A stretch of 64,000 nt of DNA from Actinotalea alkalitolerans (GTDB lineage: Bacteria > Actinomycetota > Actinomycetes > Actinomycetales > Cellulomonadaceae), in the NCBI RefSeq assembly GCF_023369855.1, contig NZ_JAMBPP010000001.1, positions 1-64,000 of the forward strand, read 5' to 3'. Position numbers and translations under genes: made by a program. The stretch's first letter is position 1; each line of letters starts with the position of its first letter. Shown piece by piece: positions 27,946-35,883 of the stretch. The notes below the pieces were generated by a model. The model ran no database searches. It worked only from the letters and a program-made list of their open reading frames with translations, and was not told where the DNA came from.

Positions 27946-28854
27946 TCACGCGCAGCGCGTGCGAAGCGCGTGGCGGACGCGGGCGACGAACGGGTCGGGG
28001 TGGCGCAGGACATCGTCCGCGGTCACCGTCATCACGAGCCAACCGGTGCTCTGCAGGAGCTCGCGACGGCGGATGTCACGCATCCAGACCGCGCGGTCGC
28101 TGCGGTGGACGTCACCGTCGTACTCGATGACCACCCTTCCCTCCCGGTAGAGCATGTCGGGCATCGCCAGGAACTGGCCGCGCGAGTCCCGCACCGGCTC
28201 GTTCACCGCGGGGCACGGCAGGCCGGAACGCACCAGACGCAGCCGCGTCCGGGTCTCCATCAGCGAGTCCGTGCCCTCGCGAAGGTCCACGAACGACGTG
28301 CGCGCCCGCGCGAGCCCACGCGTCCCCGGCGGCGTCCGCCCGACGAGCGCCTCCAGGTCGCCCAGACCCAGGAGTGGTCGCCGCCGTCGGACCAACGCAT
28401 CGCCGAGCACGACGAGCGAGTCGACCGTCGACCGCGCGGCACAGTCGATCCACGCCTCCTGCGGCAGCACCACGGGCACGCCCCCGACGACCGTCGTCAC
28501 GACCCTCCGGGCCGAGGTCCGGACGACGAGGCCGTGACGTTGGGGGCGCGGGCTCGCGCGTGTCACCCGCACGTGCAGGTCGGGTCCGTCGAGCTCGCCA
28601 GGCACCTGCGCACCCAGGAGCCGCAGCGCCGTGACATCGGTGAAAGCGCTGCCCGGCGGGAGCACGCTGAGTGCGGCACGGCACCGGTCCTGGATGGTCA
28701 AGGGCCCAGAGCACACCATCCGGACCCCGCGCAGCGGGCTGACCAGGTCGCTGCGGCGGACGCGGCTCTCACCCACCGCGTACCGCCGAGCCTCAGCGAC
28801 CGTGAACGCGCCGTGCACGAGCTCGGGAGGGAGGGGACGCGGTCGTCGAGCCAT
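27946..28854 (-). CDS. DUF559-domain protein with PD-(D/E)XK-like C-terminus
   Basis: 302 residues from the ATG at 28854, with GGTGGCGG upstream; ATGs 27 and 66 bases earlier are possible. The C-terminal 100 residues match the Vsr-like/DUF559 fold: a PDMLYREGRVVIEYDGDVHR segment supplies Asp and Glu of a nuclease-like site, followed by RDIRRRELLQSTGWLVMTVTADD. The middle resembles the AbiEi-like region commonly found in actinobacterial proteins of this type. These are numerous, sometimes many per genome, and their role is unknown. No toxin or methylase partner is adjacent. Confidence 0.7.
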   Translation of the reverse strand: MARRPRPLPPELVHGAFTVAEARRYAVGESRVRRSDLVSPLRGVRMVCSGPLTIQDRCRAALSVLPPGSAFTDVTALRLLGAQVPGELDGPDLHVRVTRASPRPQRHGLVVRTSARRVVTTVVGGVPVVLPQEAWIDCAARSTVDSLVVLGDALVRRRRPLLGLGDLEALVGRTPPGTRGLARARTSFVDLREGTDSLMETRTRLRLVRSGLPCPAVNEPVRDSRGQFLAMPDMLYREGRVVIEYDGDVHRSDRAVWMRDIRRRELLQSTGWLVMTVTADDVLRHPDPFVARVRHALRTRCA

Positions 28855-28983
28855 CCCGCCACCCCACCGCGCACCGCCCATCGCGACACGAGCGGACCGC
28901 CCGACCTGTGGACCAGCCACACCGGCACCGACCGCCCCTCAGCAGCCCCGCGCCCTCCGTCCCGCGTGCGACCAGCCGAGGTG

Positions 28984-29027
28984 GGGCTTTCCGTCGCTTT
29001 CCGCGTGCGGAAAGCGACGGAAAGCCC
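28984..29027. repeat. Palindromic repeat, copy 3
   Basis: A perfect 21-bp stem (28984-29004 with 29007-29027) closing almost directly. It shares GGGCTTTCCGTCGCT with the other copies but has a longer inner stem. It lies 30 bp past the stop of the SGNH hydrolase gene. Confidence 0.9.
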
Positions 29028-29057
29028 GATCTGGGGCGTCGGGCACTCGCGCGCAGG

Positions 29058-30239
29058 TCAGGACAGGAGCGTGGGGAGGAGCTGGGCGAACCGTTCGCCC
29101 ATGTGGCGGTGGCCACGGGCCTCGGGGTGGAGGAGGTCGGGCATGGGCAGGCGCTCCCACTCGGGCCAGCCGTAGAGCTCGCGGCCGTCGAGATACCGCA
29201 GGCTCCCGTCGCCCGCTGCCCGACGGCGTCGGACCACGGCGTCGAGCACCTCTCGGATCACGCCCAGGCTCAGCTTGTCCGCGACGTGCTCCTCGGGGCG
29301 TCCGAGGGTGCGGAAGACGGGGGCGTCGACCGGGGACGACGGGTCGATCTCGGTGGGTCCGGGGCAGTCCTCGACCATGGGGCACAGGATCGGGGAGATG
29401 ACCACGACCGGCGTCGTCGGGTGCCCCTCACGGATCGTGTCGAGAAATCCTTCTACCGCCGGCACGAAGGCCCGCCGTCGCAGGCAGTCGCGGTTCACCA
29501 CGTTGATGCCCAGCTTGAGGGTGATGAGGTCTGCAGGCTGGTCGCGGATGCTCCGGGCGACGAACGGGTCGAGCACCGCGTTGCCCGAGAACCCGAGACT
29601 CACCAGGTCCAGCCCCGCGGTGCGGGCAGCGACCACGGGCCAGGTGCCGGTCGGGGAGTCCGCGTTCCCGCCGTGGCTGATCGAGCTTCCGTGGTGCACC
29701 CAACGTGATGCCCCCCGCTCCCCCGCCGACGGCGTCACGGGGGCGTCGGCTCGCAGCGCCACCAGGCAGGTGATCTCGCCGTAGGGCAGCCAGATCTCGA
29801 CCTCGGCGTCACGGCCGGGCAGCTGGTCGAGGACCACGGTCGCGACCGGCCCCTCCTGGACGACAGCAGTGCCGCCCCGGAAGTCGAGACGGTAGGTGCC
29901 GTGCTCGTCAGCAGTGGACTGACCCATGAGCAGCCCGTCGACGAGCAGGTCGTAGCGCCCGGCGGGAGGGACGGGCCCGTCGAGGCCGTCGGGAGGGCGG
30001 TTGGCCGAGACCGTGCGCAGCGCCCGGACATCGAGCTCCATCCGACGTGCCGCAGTCCGGAGCACGAGCCGTACCCCCGCGGGTTGGCGCTCGCACATGG
30101 CCATGAAGTCGTCGGGCACCTGCGACCGCGCGGCCGCCGGCAGCCGGTGCAGCACGAGGCCCTGCGCCGTCGGCTCGACCTCGACCGCTCCCACGATCCT
30201 CACCGGCCCGCCCACCAGCGCGACATCCACAAGGCCCAT
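29058..30239 (-). CDS. SGNH/GDSL-family hydrolase, probable carbohydrate esterase
   Basis: 393 residues from the ATG at 30239 (AGGAG six bases away; an adjacent GTG is less well spaced). The N-terminal half (about 1-170) is a beta-rich domain as in SsfX3-like esterases. The hydrolase half has WVHHGSSISHGG (nucleophile Ser), GFSGNAVLDP (Gly), LKLGINVVN (Asn) and PDLLHPEARGH (Asp and His). There is no signal peptide, so it works inside the cell, likely removing acetyl or similar groups from imported sugars. It lies between repeat copies 3 and 4. Confidence 0.85.
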   Translation of the reverse strand: MGLVDVALVGGPVRIVGAVEVEPTAQGLVLHRLPAAARSQVPDDFMAMCERQPAGVRLVLRTAARRMELDVRALRTVSANRPPDGLDGPVPPAGRYDLLVDGLLMGQSTADEHGTYRLDFRGGTAVVQEGPVATVVLDQLPGRDAEVEIWLPYGEITCLVALRADAPVTPSAGERGASRWVHHGSSISHGGNADSPTGTWPVVAARTAGLDLVSLGFSGNAVLDPFVARSIRDQPADLITLKLGINVVNRDCLRRRAFVPAVEGFLDTIREGHPTTPVVVISPILCPMVEDCPGPTEIDPSSPVDAPVFRTLGRPEEHVADKLSLGVIREVLDAVVRRRRAAGDGSLRYLDGRELYGWPEWERLPMPDLLHPEARGHRHMGERFAQLLPTLLS

Positions 30240-30273
30240 CACGTACTCCTCGGTCTGTGGCTCACGTCGAGAT

Positions 30274-30319
30274 CGGGCTTTCCGTCGCTATCCCACCAGG
30301 GAAAGCGGCGGAAAGCCCG
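30274..30319. repeat. Palindromic repeat, copy 4
   Basis: Arms 30274-30294 and 30299-30319 pair with two mismatches around a 4-nt loop. Its left arm and the preceding CGAGAT match copy 1. It is between the SGNH gene start and the flavoprotein gene end. Confidence 0.85.
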
Positions 30320-30339
30320 AACTGGGCGCGGAAGGCTGA

Positions 30340-30422
30340 GCGGGCGGACGGGGCGGGCTGGGCGGAGGTGGCGGGGGGGGACTGGGCGGAGGGGGCGGGG
30401 CGGACTGGGCGGGGCTGGGGGG
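30340..30422 (+). repeat. G-rich low-complexity tract
   Basis: An irregular series of GGGCGGA, GGGCGGG and GGGGGGG-type units fills the gap between repeat copy 4 and the flavoprotein stop codon. It has enough G runs to form G-quadruplex structures on the + strand. No gene is visible. Confidence 0.7.
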
Positions 30423-32498
30423 TCAGTAGATGTTGCCGTGCTCGCGGAACTCGCGCCAGACGTTCTCGAAGAAGTCGTCGTCCTGCGGGATGGGGCGGCG
30501 GGGACGCCAGGTGAAGGTGGCCCGTCCGGCCCGGTCGGCGTCGGCGTCGGGGCTGTCGGACGGCGGCTGCCACGCGGCCTCCTGGATCTCGCCGTCCAGG
30601 GCCCCGCGGTCGAGGCTGAAGCGGAAGATCTCGGGCAGGTCGAGCTCGCTCTCGGCATCGGGGCCGTAGCCGACGCGGGGCAGCGAGCCCTCGGGGTCGG
30701 TGTAGAGCACCGAGCCGCGGGACCGGCCGCCGTGGGCCACGTAGTCGGCCATCGCCGAGAGGTACACGTAGGCCGTGGTGAGGATGTCGCGGACCAGGAA
30801 GGTGCGGTTCACAGCCCGGCGGGAGCCGCCGTCGGCGGTGACGAGGTCGTCGTACCCGGCGAGCCAGGCCTGCACCTGGACGAGCGCCTCGTGGATCGAC
30901 TGGGCCGAGCGCACCGGCCCGGCCTTGGCGCTCATCAGCTCACCGACGTCGCGCAGCAGTTCACCGGTGTTGTCCGGCTCGCCGGCTGCGGCCCGCGAGG
31001 TCGCCCGACCCACGAGGTCCAGGGCCCCGGCCAGCACGGGCTCGGCGGCCGCGGCGAACTCCTCCTCGGTCACCGGCGAGGCGCCCCGGCGTGCCGCGAT
31101 GAACTGCGCGGCACGCGTCGCACCGACCTGCCCGCTGTTGAGGGCTGCGCCACCGGGCCGGTACACGCCGTGCGCCCCGCCGGCCTCGCCCACCGGGAAG
31201 AAGCCGGCGACGTTGGAGTGCCACCACGAGTCGACGAGCAGGCCACCGTTGTTGTGCTGGGCGCACACGTCGACCTCGAGCATCTCCTGCTCGAGGTCCA
31301 CGTAGGGGTTCTTGTCGAGGTAGAACTGGTAGGCGGGCTCGTTCATGCGACGCAGCCGCTGGATCGGGGTGCCGAACAGCACGCCCGCGCGCTCGAGGTA
31401 CTCGTGGGACTCGGGGGACAGCTGGCCGGCGTCGAGCTCGGGCCGCACCGGGTTGCTGCGGAAGTCCAGGAAGACCCGTCGTCCGCGCAGCACGGTCTCG
31501 CGGTAGACGAGCAGGTCGATCAGCGAGGACCCGTCGAGCGCCTTGCGGATGTCGAAGGGCCACTGGTAGCCCTTGAGGAAGACCAGCGACAGCATGCGCC
31601 CGTAGTCGGGGATCGACTCGGTGAGGAACTCCCGCTCGTCGCCGCCGTCGGCGTCGGTCGACACGAAGCGCGGCAGCACCTGCATGTAGGTGCCCGAGAC
31701 GTTCCAGCGGGGCTTGATGGAGGCCAGGCCGAACTGCCACTCGGTGAGGTTCTTGCCGTGGACGCCCGCGCGGTACGCCGCACCCGAGGCCCCCCACTGC
31801 CCGTGGGGGAACACCCGGGTCGCGTAGATGCCTGCCGGGCCGCCGGTGGCGTAGACGAGGTTGGTGCAGCGCAGCAGCAGGAAGGGTGACTGCTCGCCGT
31901 CGTGCGGGATGTCGGTGCGCAGCACGAGCAGACCCGCGATCTCGGGGCCGTCGGCCCCCGGTCGCGTGATCAGGTCGACCACACGGCAGTTGTCGTGGAC
32001 CGCTGTGCCGTTGCGGGCGACCTTCTTCTCGAGCTGCTCGACCATGCTGCGGCTGGTGTACGGGCCGACCGAGGTGGCCCGACGGCGGGGGTCGTGGTCG
32101 GTCTTGTAGCCGATGAACTCGCCGTAGCGGTTCTGCGGGAAGGGCACCCCCAGGTCGCACAGGTGCAGGAAGGTGCGGGCTGACAGCGCGGCCTCGGCGA
32201 GGGCGTTGTCCCCGTCCATCGCGCCGCCCGCGTAGAGGGTCTCGGCCATCTCGCGCACCGAGTCGCCGTCACCGCCCGAGAGGGTCAGCTTGTAGTACGT
32301 CTGCTTGTCCGAGCCCGCGTTGCGGCTGGCCCCCGCGCCGATCTTGTCGGCCACCATGACGACGTCGTCCTGGCCGAACTCCCAGAGCCGGTCGGCGGCG
32401 CAGAAGCCGGCCGAGCCGGTGCCGACCACCACGGTGTTGGCGGTGATCACCGGGACGGCGAGCCCCGCGATCTGCAGCGTCTGGGGCTCGTCGGTCAT
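30423..32498 (-). CDS. FAD-dependent oxidoreductase of the fumarate reductase/succinate dehydrogenase flavoprotein family
   Basis: 691 residues from the ATG at 32498 with AAGGAG seven bases upstream; the open frame reads on upstream but that part is shadow of the SDR gene. ANTVVVGTGSAGFCAADRL is the FAD-binding loop, and NLVYATGGPAGIYATRVFPHGQWGASGAAYRAG and FFPVGEAGGAHGVYRPGGAALNSGQVGATRAAQFI match the flavoprotein family. No signal peptide is seen. It follows an SDR gene by 83 bp, with a LacI-type operator in front of that gene. The pair probably carries out two oxidations or an oxidation/reduction on one sugar-derived compound. The substrate is unknown. Confidence 0.8.
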   Translation of the reverse strand: MTDEPQTLQIAGLAVPVITANTVVVGTGSAGFCAADRLWEFGQDDVVMVADKIGAGASRNAGSDKQTYYKLTLSGGDGDSVREMAETLYAGGAMDGDNALAEAALSARTFLHLCDLGVPFPQNRYGEFIGYKTDHDPRRRATSVGPYTSRSMVEQLEKKVARNGTAVHDNCRVVDLITRPGADGPEIAGLLVLRTDIPHDGEQSPFLLLRCTNLVYATGGPAGIYATRVFPHGQWGASGAAYRAGVHGKNLTEWQFGLASIKPRWNVSGTYMQVLPRFVSTDADGGDEREFLTESIPDYGRMLSLVFLKGYQWPFDIRKALDGSSLIDLLVYRETVLRGRRVFLDFRSNPVRPELDAGQLSPESHEYLERAGVLFGTPIQRLRRMNEPAYQFYLDKNPYVDLEQEMLEVDVCAQHNNGGLLVDSWWHSNVAGFFPVGEAGGAHGVYRPGGAALNSGQVGATRAAQFIAARRGASPVTEEEFAAAAEPVLAGALDLVGRATSRAAAGEPDNTGELLRDVGELMSAKAGPVRSAQSIHEALVQVQAWLAGYDDLVTADGGSRRAVNRTFLVRDILTTAYVYLSAMADYVAHGGRSRGSVLYTDPEGSLPRVGYGPDAESELDLPEIFRFSLDRGALDGEIQEAAWQPPSDSPDADADRAGRATFTWRPRRPIPQDDDFFENVWREFREHGNIY

Positions 32499-32581
32499 CG
32501 GGATCTCCTTGGTGTGCGTCGGGGGCGGGGCCGGCGGCGCGCCCTGGTGGGCTCCAGCAGCCGCGTCCCCGGCGGAGGGGG

Positions 32582-33367
32582 TCAGAGGGTCGGGATGTGC
32601 ATGCCGCCGTCGACGTGGAAGACCTCGCCGGTGGAGTAGGGGGTCTGGCCCGAGGCCAGGACGGCGACCGCGCCGGCGACGTCGGAGGGTCGGCCCCAGC
32701 GAGCGATCGGGGCCAGTCCGTCGGCGAGCAGGGCGTCGTACTTGGCGGTGACGCCCGCGGTCATGTCGGTGGCGATCACGCCGGGGCGCACCTCGTAGAC
32801 GACGATGCCCTCGGGGGCCAACCGGACCGCGAAGAGCTGGGTGGCCATCGCGACCCCCGCCTTGGACAAGCAGTAGTCGCCGCGGTTGGTCGAGACGGTC
32901 GTGGCCGAGATGGACGAGACGTTGACGATCGTCGCGACGGGGGCCTCGAGGGGCTCGGCGATCTCCCCGCGCAGTGCGATCACCCGGTTGGCGAAGGCCT
33001 GGGTCAGGAAGTACGGCCCGCGCAGGTTGATCCCCAGCACCCGGTCGAAGCTCTCGGTGCCGGCCTCGAGGAGGTCCGCGCGGACGCTGGGTGCCACGCC
33101 GGCGTTGTTGACCAGGAGGTCGAGACGGCCCCAGGCGTCGACGGCGTCCTGGACGTAGCGCTCGTGGTCGGCGGGCTCGGCGACCGACCCGCGGACGTAG
33201 CGCACGCGGTCGTCCGACCCGGCGATCTCGCGCAGATCGGCGAGGACCTCGGTGGGCTCCTCCCGGGTGGCCAGGATGGAGACGGCGTAACCGTCGGCGA
33301 GCAGGCGCCGGGTGATGCCCAGGCCGATCCCGCGGTTGCCTCCGGTGACCAGTGCCACTGCGGGCAT
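32582..33367 (-). CDS. Short-chain dehydrogenase/reductase paired with the flavoprotein
   Basis: 261 residues. Classical SDR with TGGNRGIG, NNAGVAPSVR, NVSSISA (catalytic Ser) and DYCLSKAGV (YxxxK). It opens an operon with the downstream flavoprotein and has the operator GGCAAGCGCTTTCC 86 bp upstream. Similar proteins are often labelled 3-ketoacyl-ACP reductase, but the setting argues for a sugar or polyol dehydrogenase. Nothing unusual in length or motifs. Confidence 0.85.
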   Translation of the reverse strand: MPAVALVTGGNRGIGLGITRRLLADGYAVSILATREEPTEVLADLREIAGSDDRVRYVRGSVAEPADHERYVQDAVDAWGRLDLLVNNAGVAPSVRADLLEAGTESFDRVLGINLRGPYFLTQAFANRVIALRGEIAEPLEAPVATIVNVSSISATTVSTNRGDYCLSKAGVAMATQLFAVRLAPEGIVVYEVRPGVIATDMTAGVTAKYDALLADGLAPIARWGRPSDVAGAVAVLASGQTPYSTGEVFHVDGGMHIPTL

Positions 33368-33453
33368 CGTTGCCGTCCTCTGCGTCGAGCGGGTGGGGCG
33401 GGGCCCCTCGGGTGGTGGCGCCTGCTCGATCTTTCCACGGCGGAGGCGATTCG

Positions 33454-33467
33454 GGCAAGCGCTTTCC
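33454..33467. promoter_or_regulatory. LacI-type operator before the SDR-flavoprotein operon
   Basis: GGCAAGCGCTTTCC is the reverse-complement equivalent of GGAAAGCGCTTGCC and matches the sites at 15560 and 24797 in its AAGCGCTT core. Confidence 0.6.
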
Positions 33468-33513
33468 GGGCGCGTCCGACCGACGGCCGACCCCTCGCGG
33501 ACGATCCTTGACC

Positions 33514-34287
33514 GTGACCCCGTCCCCGCACCGCACCCGCGCGGTCCCCCGACGCCGAGGGTCGGCCTCCCACCGCACCGGGATCCTCCGGCTCCTCGCG
33601 CTCGTCGGCCTCGCCGGCCTGCTGCTGCTCGGCGCCGCCACGGGCCTGACCACCACGAGCCCGACGACGGCCCCCGCTCCGACGGGCGCCCCGCAGTCCG
33701 CCCTGGCCACCGTGCCGCTGCTCGAGGTCAAGGGTCGTGCACCCAAGACCGGCTACTCGAGGGACCTGTTCGGCAACGGGTGGGTCGACGTCGACCGCAA
33801 CGGATGCGACACCCGCAACGACGTCCTGGGTCGGGACCTCACCGACCGCACCTACAAGCCGGGCACGGGTGACTGCCTCGTCCTGTCCGGGACCCTCGTC
33901 GACCCGTACAGCGCGAGCACCATCTCCTTCGTCCGCGGCCAGGCGACGAGCGCGGCGGTGCAGGTCGACCACGTCGTCGCGCTCTCGGACGCCTGGCAGA
34001 AGGGCGCCCAGGCCTGGGACGAGCCCACACGGGTGGCCTTCGCGAACGACCCGATGAACCTGCTCGCGGTCGACGGGCCGCTCAACGCGCAGAAGGGCGA
34101 CGCGGACACCGCGACGTGGCTGCCGCCGCACCGACCGTACCGATGCGCCTACGTGGCTCGCCAGGTAGCGGTCAAGCACACCTACGGGCTGTGGGTCACC
34201 GATGCCGAGCGCGCGGCGATGGTCCGGGTGCTCACGACCTGCCCCGACCAGGCGCTGCCCGACGGCTCAGACCTGCCGCCGCGCTGA
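33514..34287 (+). CDS. Secreted or membrane-anchored HNH (DUF1524-like) nuclease
   Basis: 257 residues from the GTG at 33514. An Arg-rich start and a hydrophobic segment (about 24-44) form a signal peptide or anchor, followed by a Thr/Pro-rich linker. The catalytic part has KTGYSRDLFGNGWVDVDRNGCDTRND and VDHVVALSDAWQKGA (His153), then FANDPMNLLAV (Asn182) and NAQKGD, the His-Asn arrangement of extracellular actinobacterial nucleases. Two conserved cysteine pairs may form disulfides. It probably degrades environmental nucleic acid. It is a single gene ending at a bidirectional terminator. Confidence 0.85.
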   Translation: MTPSPHRTRAVPRRRGSASHRTGILRLLALVGLAGLLLLGAATGLTTTSPTTAPAPTGAPQSALATVPLLEVKGRAPKTGYSRDLFGNGWVDVDRNGCDTRNDVLGRDLTDRTYKPGTGDCLVLSGTLVDPYSASTISFVRGQATSAAVQVDHVVALSDAWQKGAQAWDEPTRVAFANDPMNLLAVDGPLNAQKGDADTATWLPPHRPYRCAYVARQVAVKHTYGLWVTDAERAAMVRVLTTCPDQALPDGSDLPPR

Positions 34288-34331
34288 TCCACCGCTGATC
34301 GCCCCTCGCATCCCACCGGCTCGGCGAAGGG

Positions 34332-34356
34332 CGCGGTGCTCGTCACGAGCACCGCG
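34332..34356. terminator. Bidirectional terminator between HNH nuclease and XRE-cupin genes
   Basis: CGCGGTGCTCGT (34332-34343) pairs perfectly with ACGAGCACCGCG (34345-34356), so the tip is very tight. It lies between two convergent stop codons. Confidence 0.75.
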
Positions 34357-34369
34357 GACGGGTCGGGGC

Positions 34370-34960
34370 TCAGGGTCGCGCGGCGTCCGACCCCGGGTGC
34401 ATGTGGGCCCGCTCGCCGTCGTGGTTGAAGATCGACAGGATCTCCACCGGGCCGTCGTGAGCACTGATGACGTGCGGCACCATGGTCGAGAACTCGGCCG
34501 CGTCGCCGGCCTCGACCACGATCGACCGGTCGCCGAGCTGCAGGTGGGCCGTCCCGGACAGGACTGTGAACCAGTCCCGCCCCGGGTGCACCCGGGCGTC
34601 CCCGTCAGGAACCTGCTGGTCGGCGGTGATCCGCATCTTGACGACGGTCACCCCGTGCACCGCGCCCTCGCGCGACAGCAGCCACGTGGTCCGCCCCGGG
34701 GTGTGGTCCGGCTCGGGCCGGATCACGACGTCCTCGTCCTGGGCGGACTCGACGAGCTCGTCGATGGTCGTCCCCAGGGCGCGGGCGATCGGGACCAGCT
34801 GGTCGAGGGCGATGCGACGGTGGCCCGTCTCGATCCGGCTCAAGGTGGACGGGCTGAGGAAGCACCGGGCGGCCAGGGCGTCCAGCGACCACCCGCGAGC
34901 CAGGCGGAGACCACGGATCCGCTGACGGATCAGGGAGTCGAGCGCACGTTCTTGCGTCAT
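34370..34960 (-). CDS. XRE-family regulator with C-terminal cupin
   Basis: 196 residues from the ATG at 34960. An N-terminal lambda-repressor-like HTH (IRGLRLARGWSLDALAARCFLSPSTLSRIETGHRRI) is joined to a cupin domain (about 115-185; VHPGRDWFTVLSGTAHLQLGDRSIVVEAGDAAEFSTMVPH) that could bind a small ligand. It is divergent from the methyltransferase/flavoprotein operon, with a palindrome between them, so it probably represses both that operon and itself. The ligand is unknown. Confidence 0.88.
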   Translation of the reverse strand: MTQERALDSLIRQRIRGLRLARGWSLDALAARCFLSPSTLSRIETGHRRIALDQLVPIARALGTTIDELVESAQDEDVVIRPEPDHTPGRTTWLLSREGAVHGVTVVKMRITADQQVPDGDARVHPGRDWFTVLSGTAHLQLGDRSIVVEAGDAAEFSTMVPHVISAHDGPVEILSIFNHDGERAHMHPGSDAARP

Positions 34961-34962
34961 AG

Positions 34963-34981
34963 GCAAGAGTGTATGCCTTGC
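34963..34981. promoter_or_regulatory. Operator-like palindrome between the XRE-cupin gene and the methyltransferase operon
   Basis: GCAAG-9 nt-CTTGC, with GGCA...TGCC nested inside, in a 47-bp divergent gap. It overlaps the start region of the XRE gene and sits about 15 bp before the -10-like TACGGT of the methyltransferase. Confidence 0.5.
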
Positions 34982-34995
34982 ACGCATCGACGTTC

Positions 34996-35001
34996 TACGG
35001 T
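34996..35001 (+). promoter_or_regulatory. -10-like TACGGT before the methyltransferase gene
   Basis: TACGGT ends six bases before the ATG, the spacing expected for a leaderless transcript. Confidence 0.4.
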
Positions 35002-35007
35002 GGTGCC

Positions 35008-35883
35008 ATGGATCGCACAGCCCACCCCCGCACCGCGCAGCACCACGCCGAGCAGCACGCCGGCCACGACGAGGCCGGCCTGGCCGACCTGCTCGACCTG
35101 GATGCCCAGGCCCTCGGGACAGCCTTGGACGAGCTGGTCGACTGGGTCGCGACGCTCGCCCCCGACGCCCCGCGCACCGTCCTGGACCTGGGTGCGGGGA
35201 CCGGCACCGGGACCCTCGCGCTCACCCGCCGGTTCGAGCACGCCTCGGTGGTGGCGATCGACTCGTCAGCCCTGATGCTCACGCGGGTCGAGGCAGCAGC
35301 GCGCCGGGACGGCGTCCGCGAGCGGGTCCGCACCGTCCTGGCCGACCTCGACGAGACCCTCCCGCCGACCGACGAGGTGCAGGTGGCCTGGGCCTCCTCC
35401 TCGCTGCACCACGTCGCCGACCCCGACCGCCTGCTGCGACGCGTGCACGACGCCCTGGTCCCGGGAGGCGTGCTGGCTGTCCTGGAGATCGAGTCGATGC
35501 CGCGCTTCCTGCCCCACGACATCGGGTTCGGCCGCCCCGGCCTGGAGGACCGGTGCCACGCCGCCGTGGAGGCGTCGGGGTGGAACGCGTACCCGGACTG
35601 GCGCCCGTACCTCGAGCGGGCCGGGCTCGAGGTCGTCGGCCGGTACCGCGTCGACACCGGGACCCGGCCCGTGCCGTCGAGCACCCCGCGCTACGCCCAC
35701 TCCTGGCTCGGCCGTCTCCGTTCCGCCCTGGGCGACCTCCTGGACGCCGACGACCGCACCACGCTGGACCGCCTGCTCGCGCAGGACGACCCCGCAGCCC
35801 TGCTGCACCGCCCGGACCTGACCTCACGGGGCAGCCGGATCGCCTGGGCGGCCCGCCGCCCCCTGACCGAGGAGTCCTCATGA
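35008..35883 (+). CDS. SAM-dependent methyltransferase (class I)
   Basis: 291 residues from the ATG at 35008; an upstream in-frame ATG lies inside the promoter. VLDLGAGTGTGTLAL (58-72) is motif I, VVAIDSSALML is motif II, and SSLHHVADPDRLLRRVHDALVPGGVLAVLEIE covers the later motifs. His-rich N-terminus (HHAEQHAGHDEAG). Its stop overlaps the start of a CPYC flavoprotein (ATGA), a pairing seen elsewhere in actinobacteria. The substrate is unknown. It is likely controlled by the divergent XRE-cupin protein. Confidence 0.88.
   Translation: MDRTAHPRTAQHHAEQHAGHDEAGLADLLDLDAQALGTALDELVDWVATLAPDAPRTVLDLGAGTGTGTLALTRRFEHASVVAIDSSALMLTRVEAAARRDGVRERVRTVLADLDETLPPTDEVQVAWASSSLHHVADPDRLLRRVHDALVPGGVLAVLEIESMPRFLPHDIGFGRPGLEDRCHAAVEASGWNAYPDWRPYLERAGLEVVGRYRVDTGTRPVPSSTPRYAHSWLGRLRSALGDLLDADDRTTLDRLLAQDDPAALLHRPDLTSRGSRIAWAARRPLTEESS

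Noticed and set aside
27014-30319. Four palindromic repeats as a CRISPR array
   Set aside because: Copies are separated by whole genes, not by spacers of uniform length.
30423-33746. One 1107-residue protein covering the flavoprotein and the upstream region
   Set aside because: The frame upstream of 32498 is out of frame with the intact SDR gene and an AAGGAG-ATG start is present at 32498.
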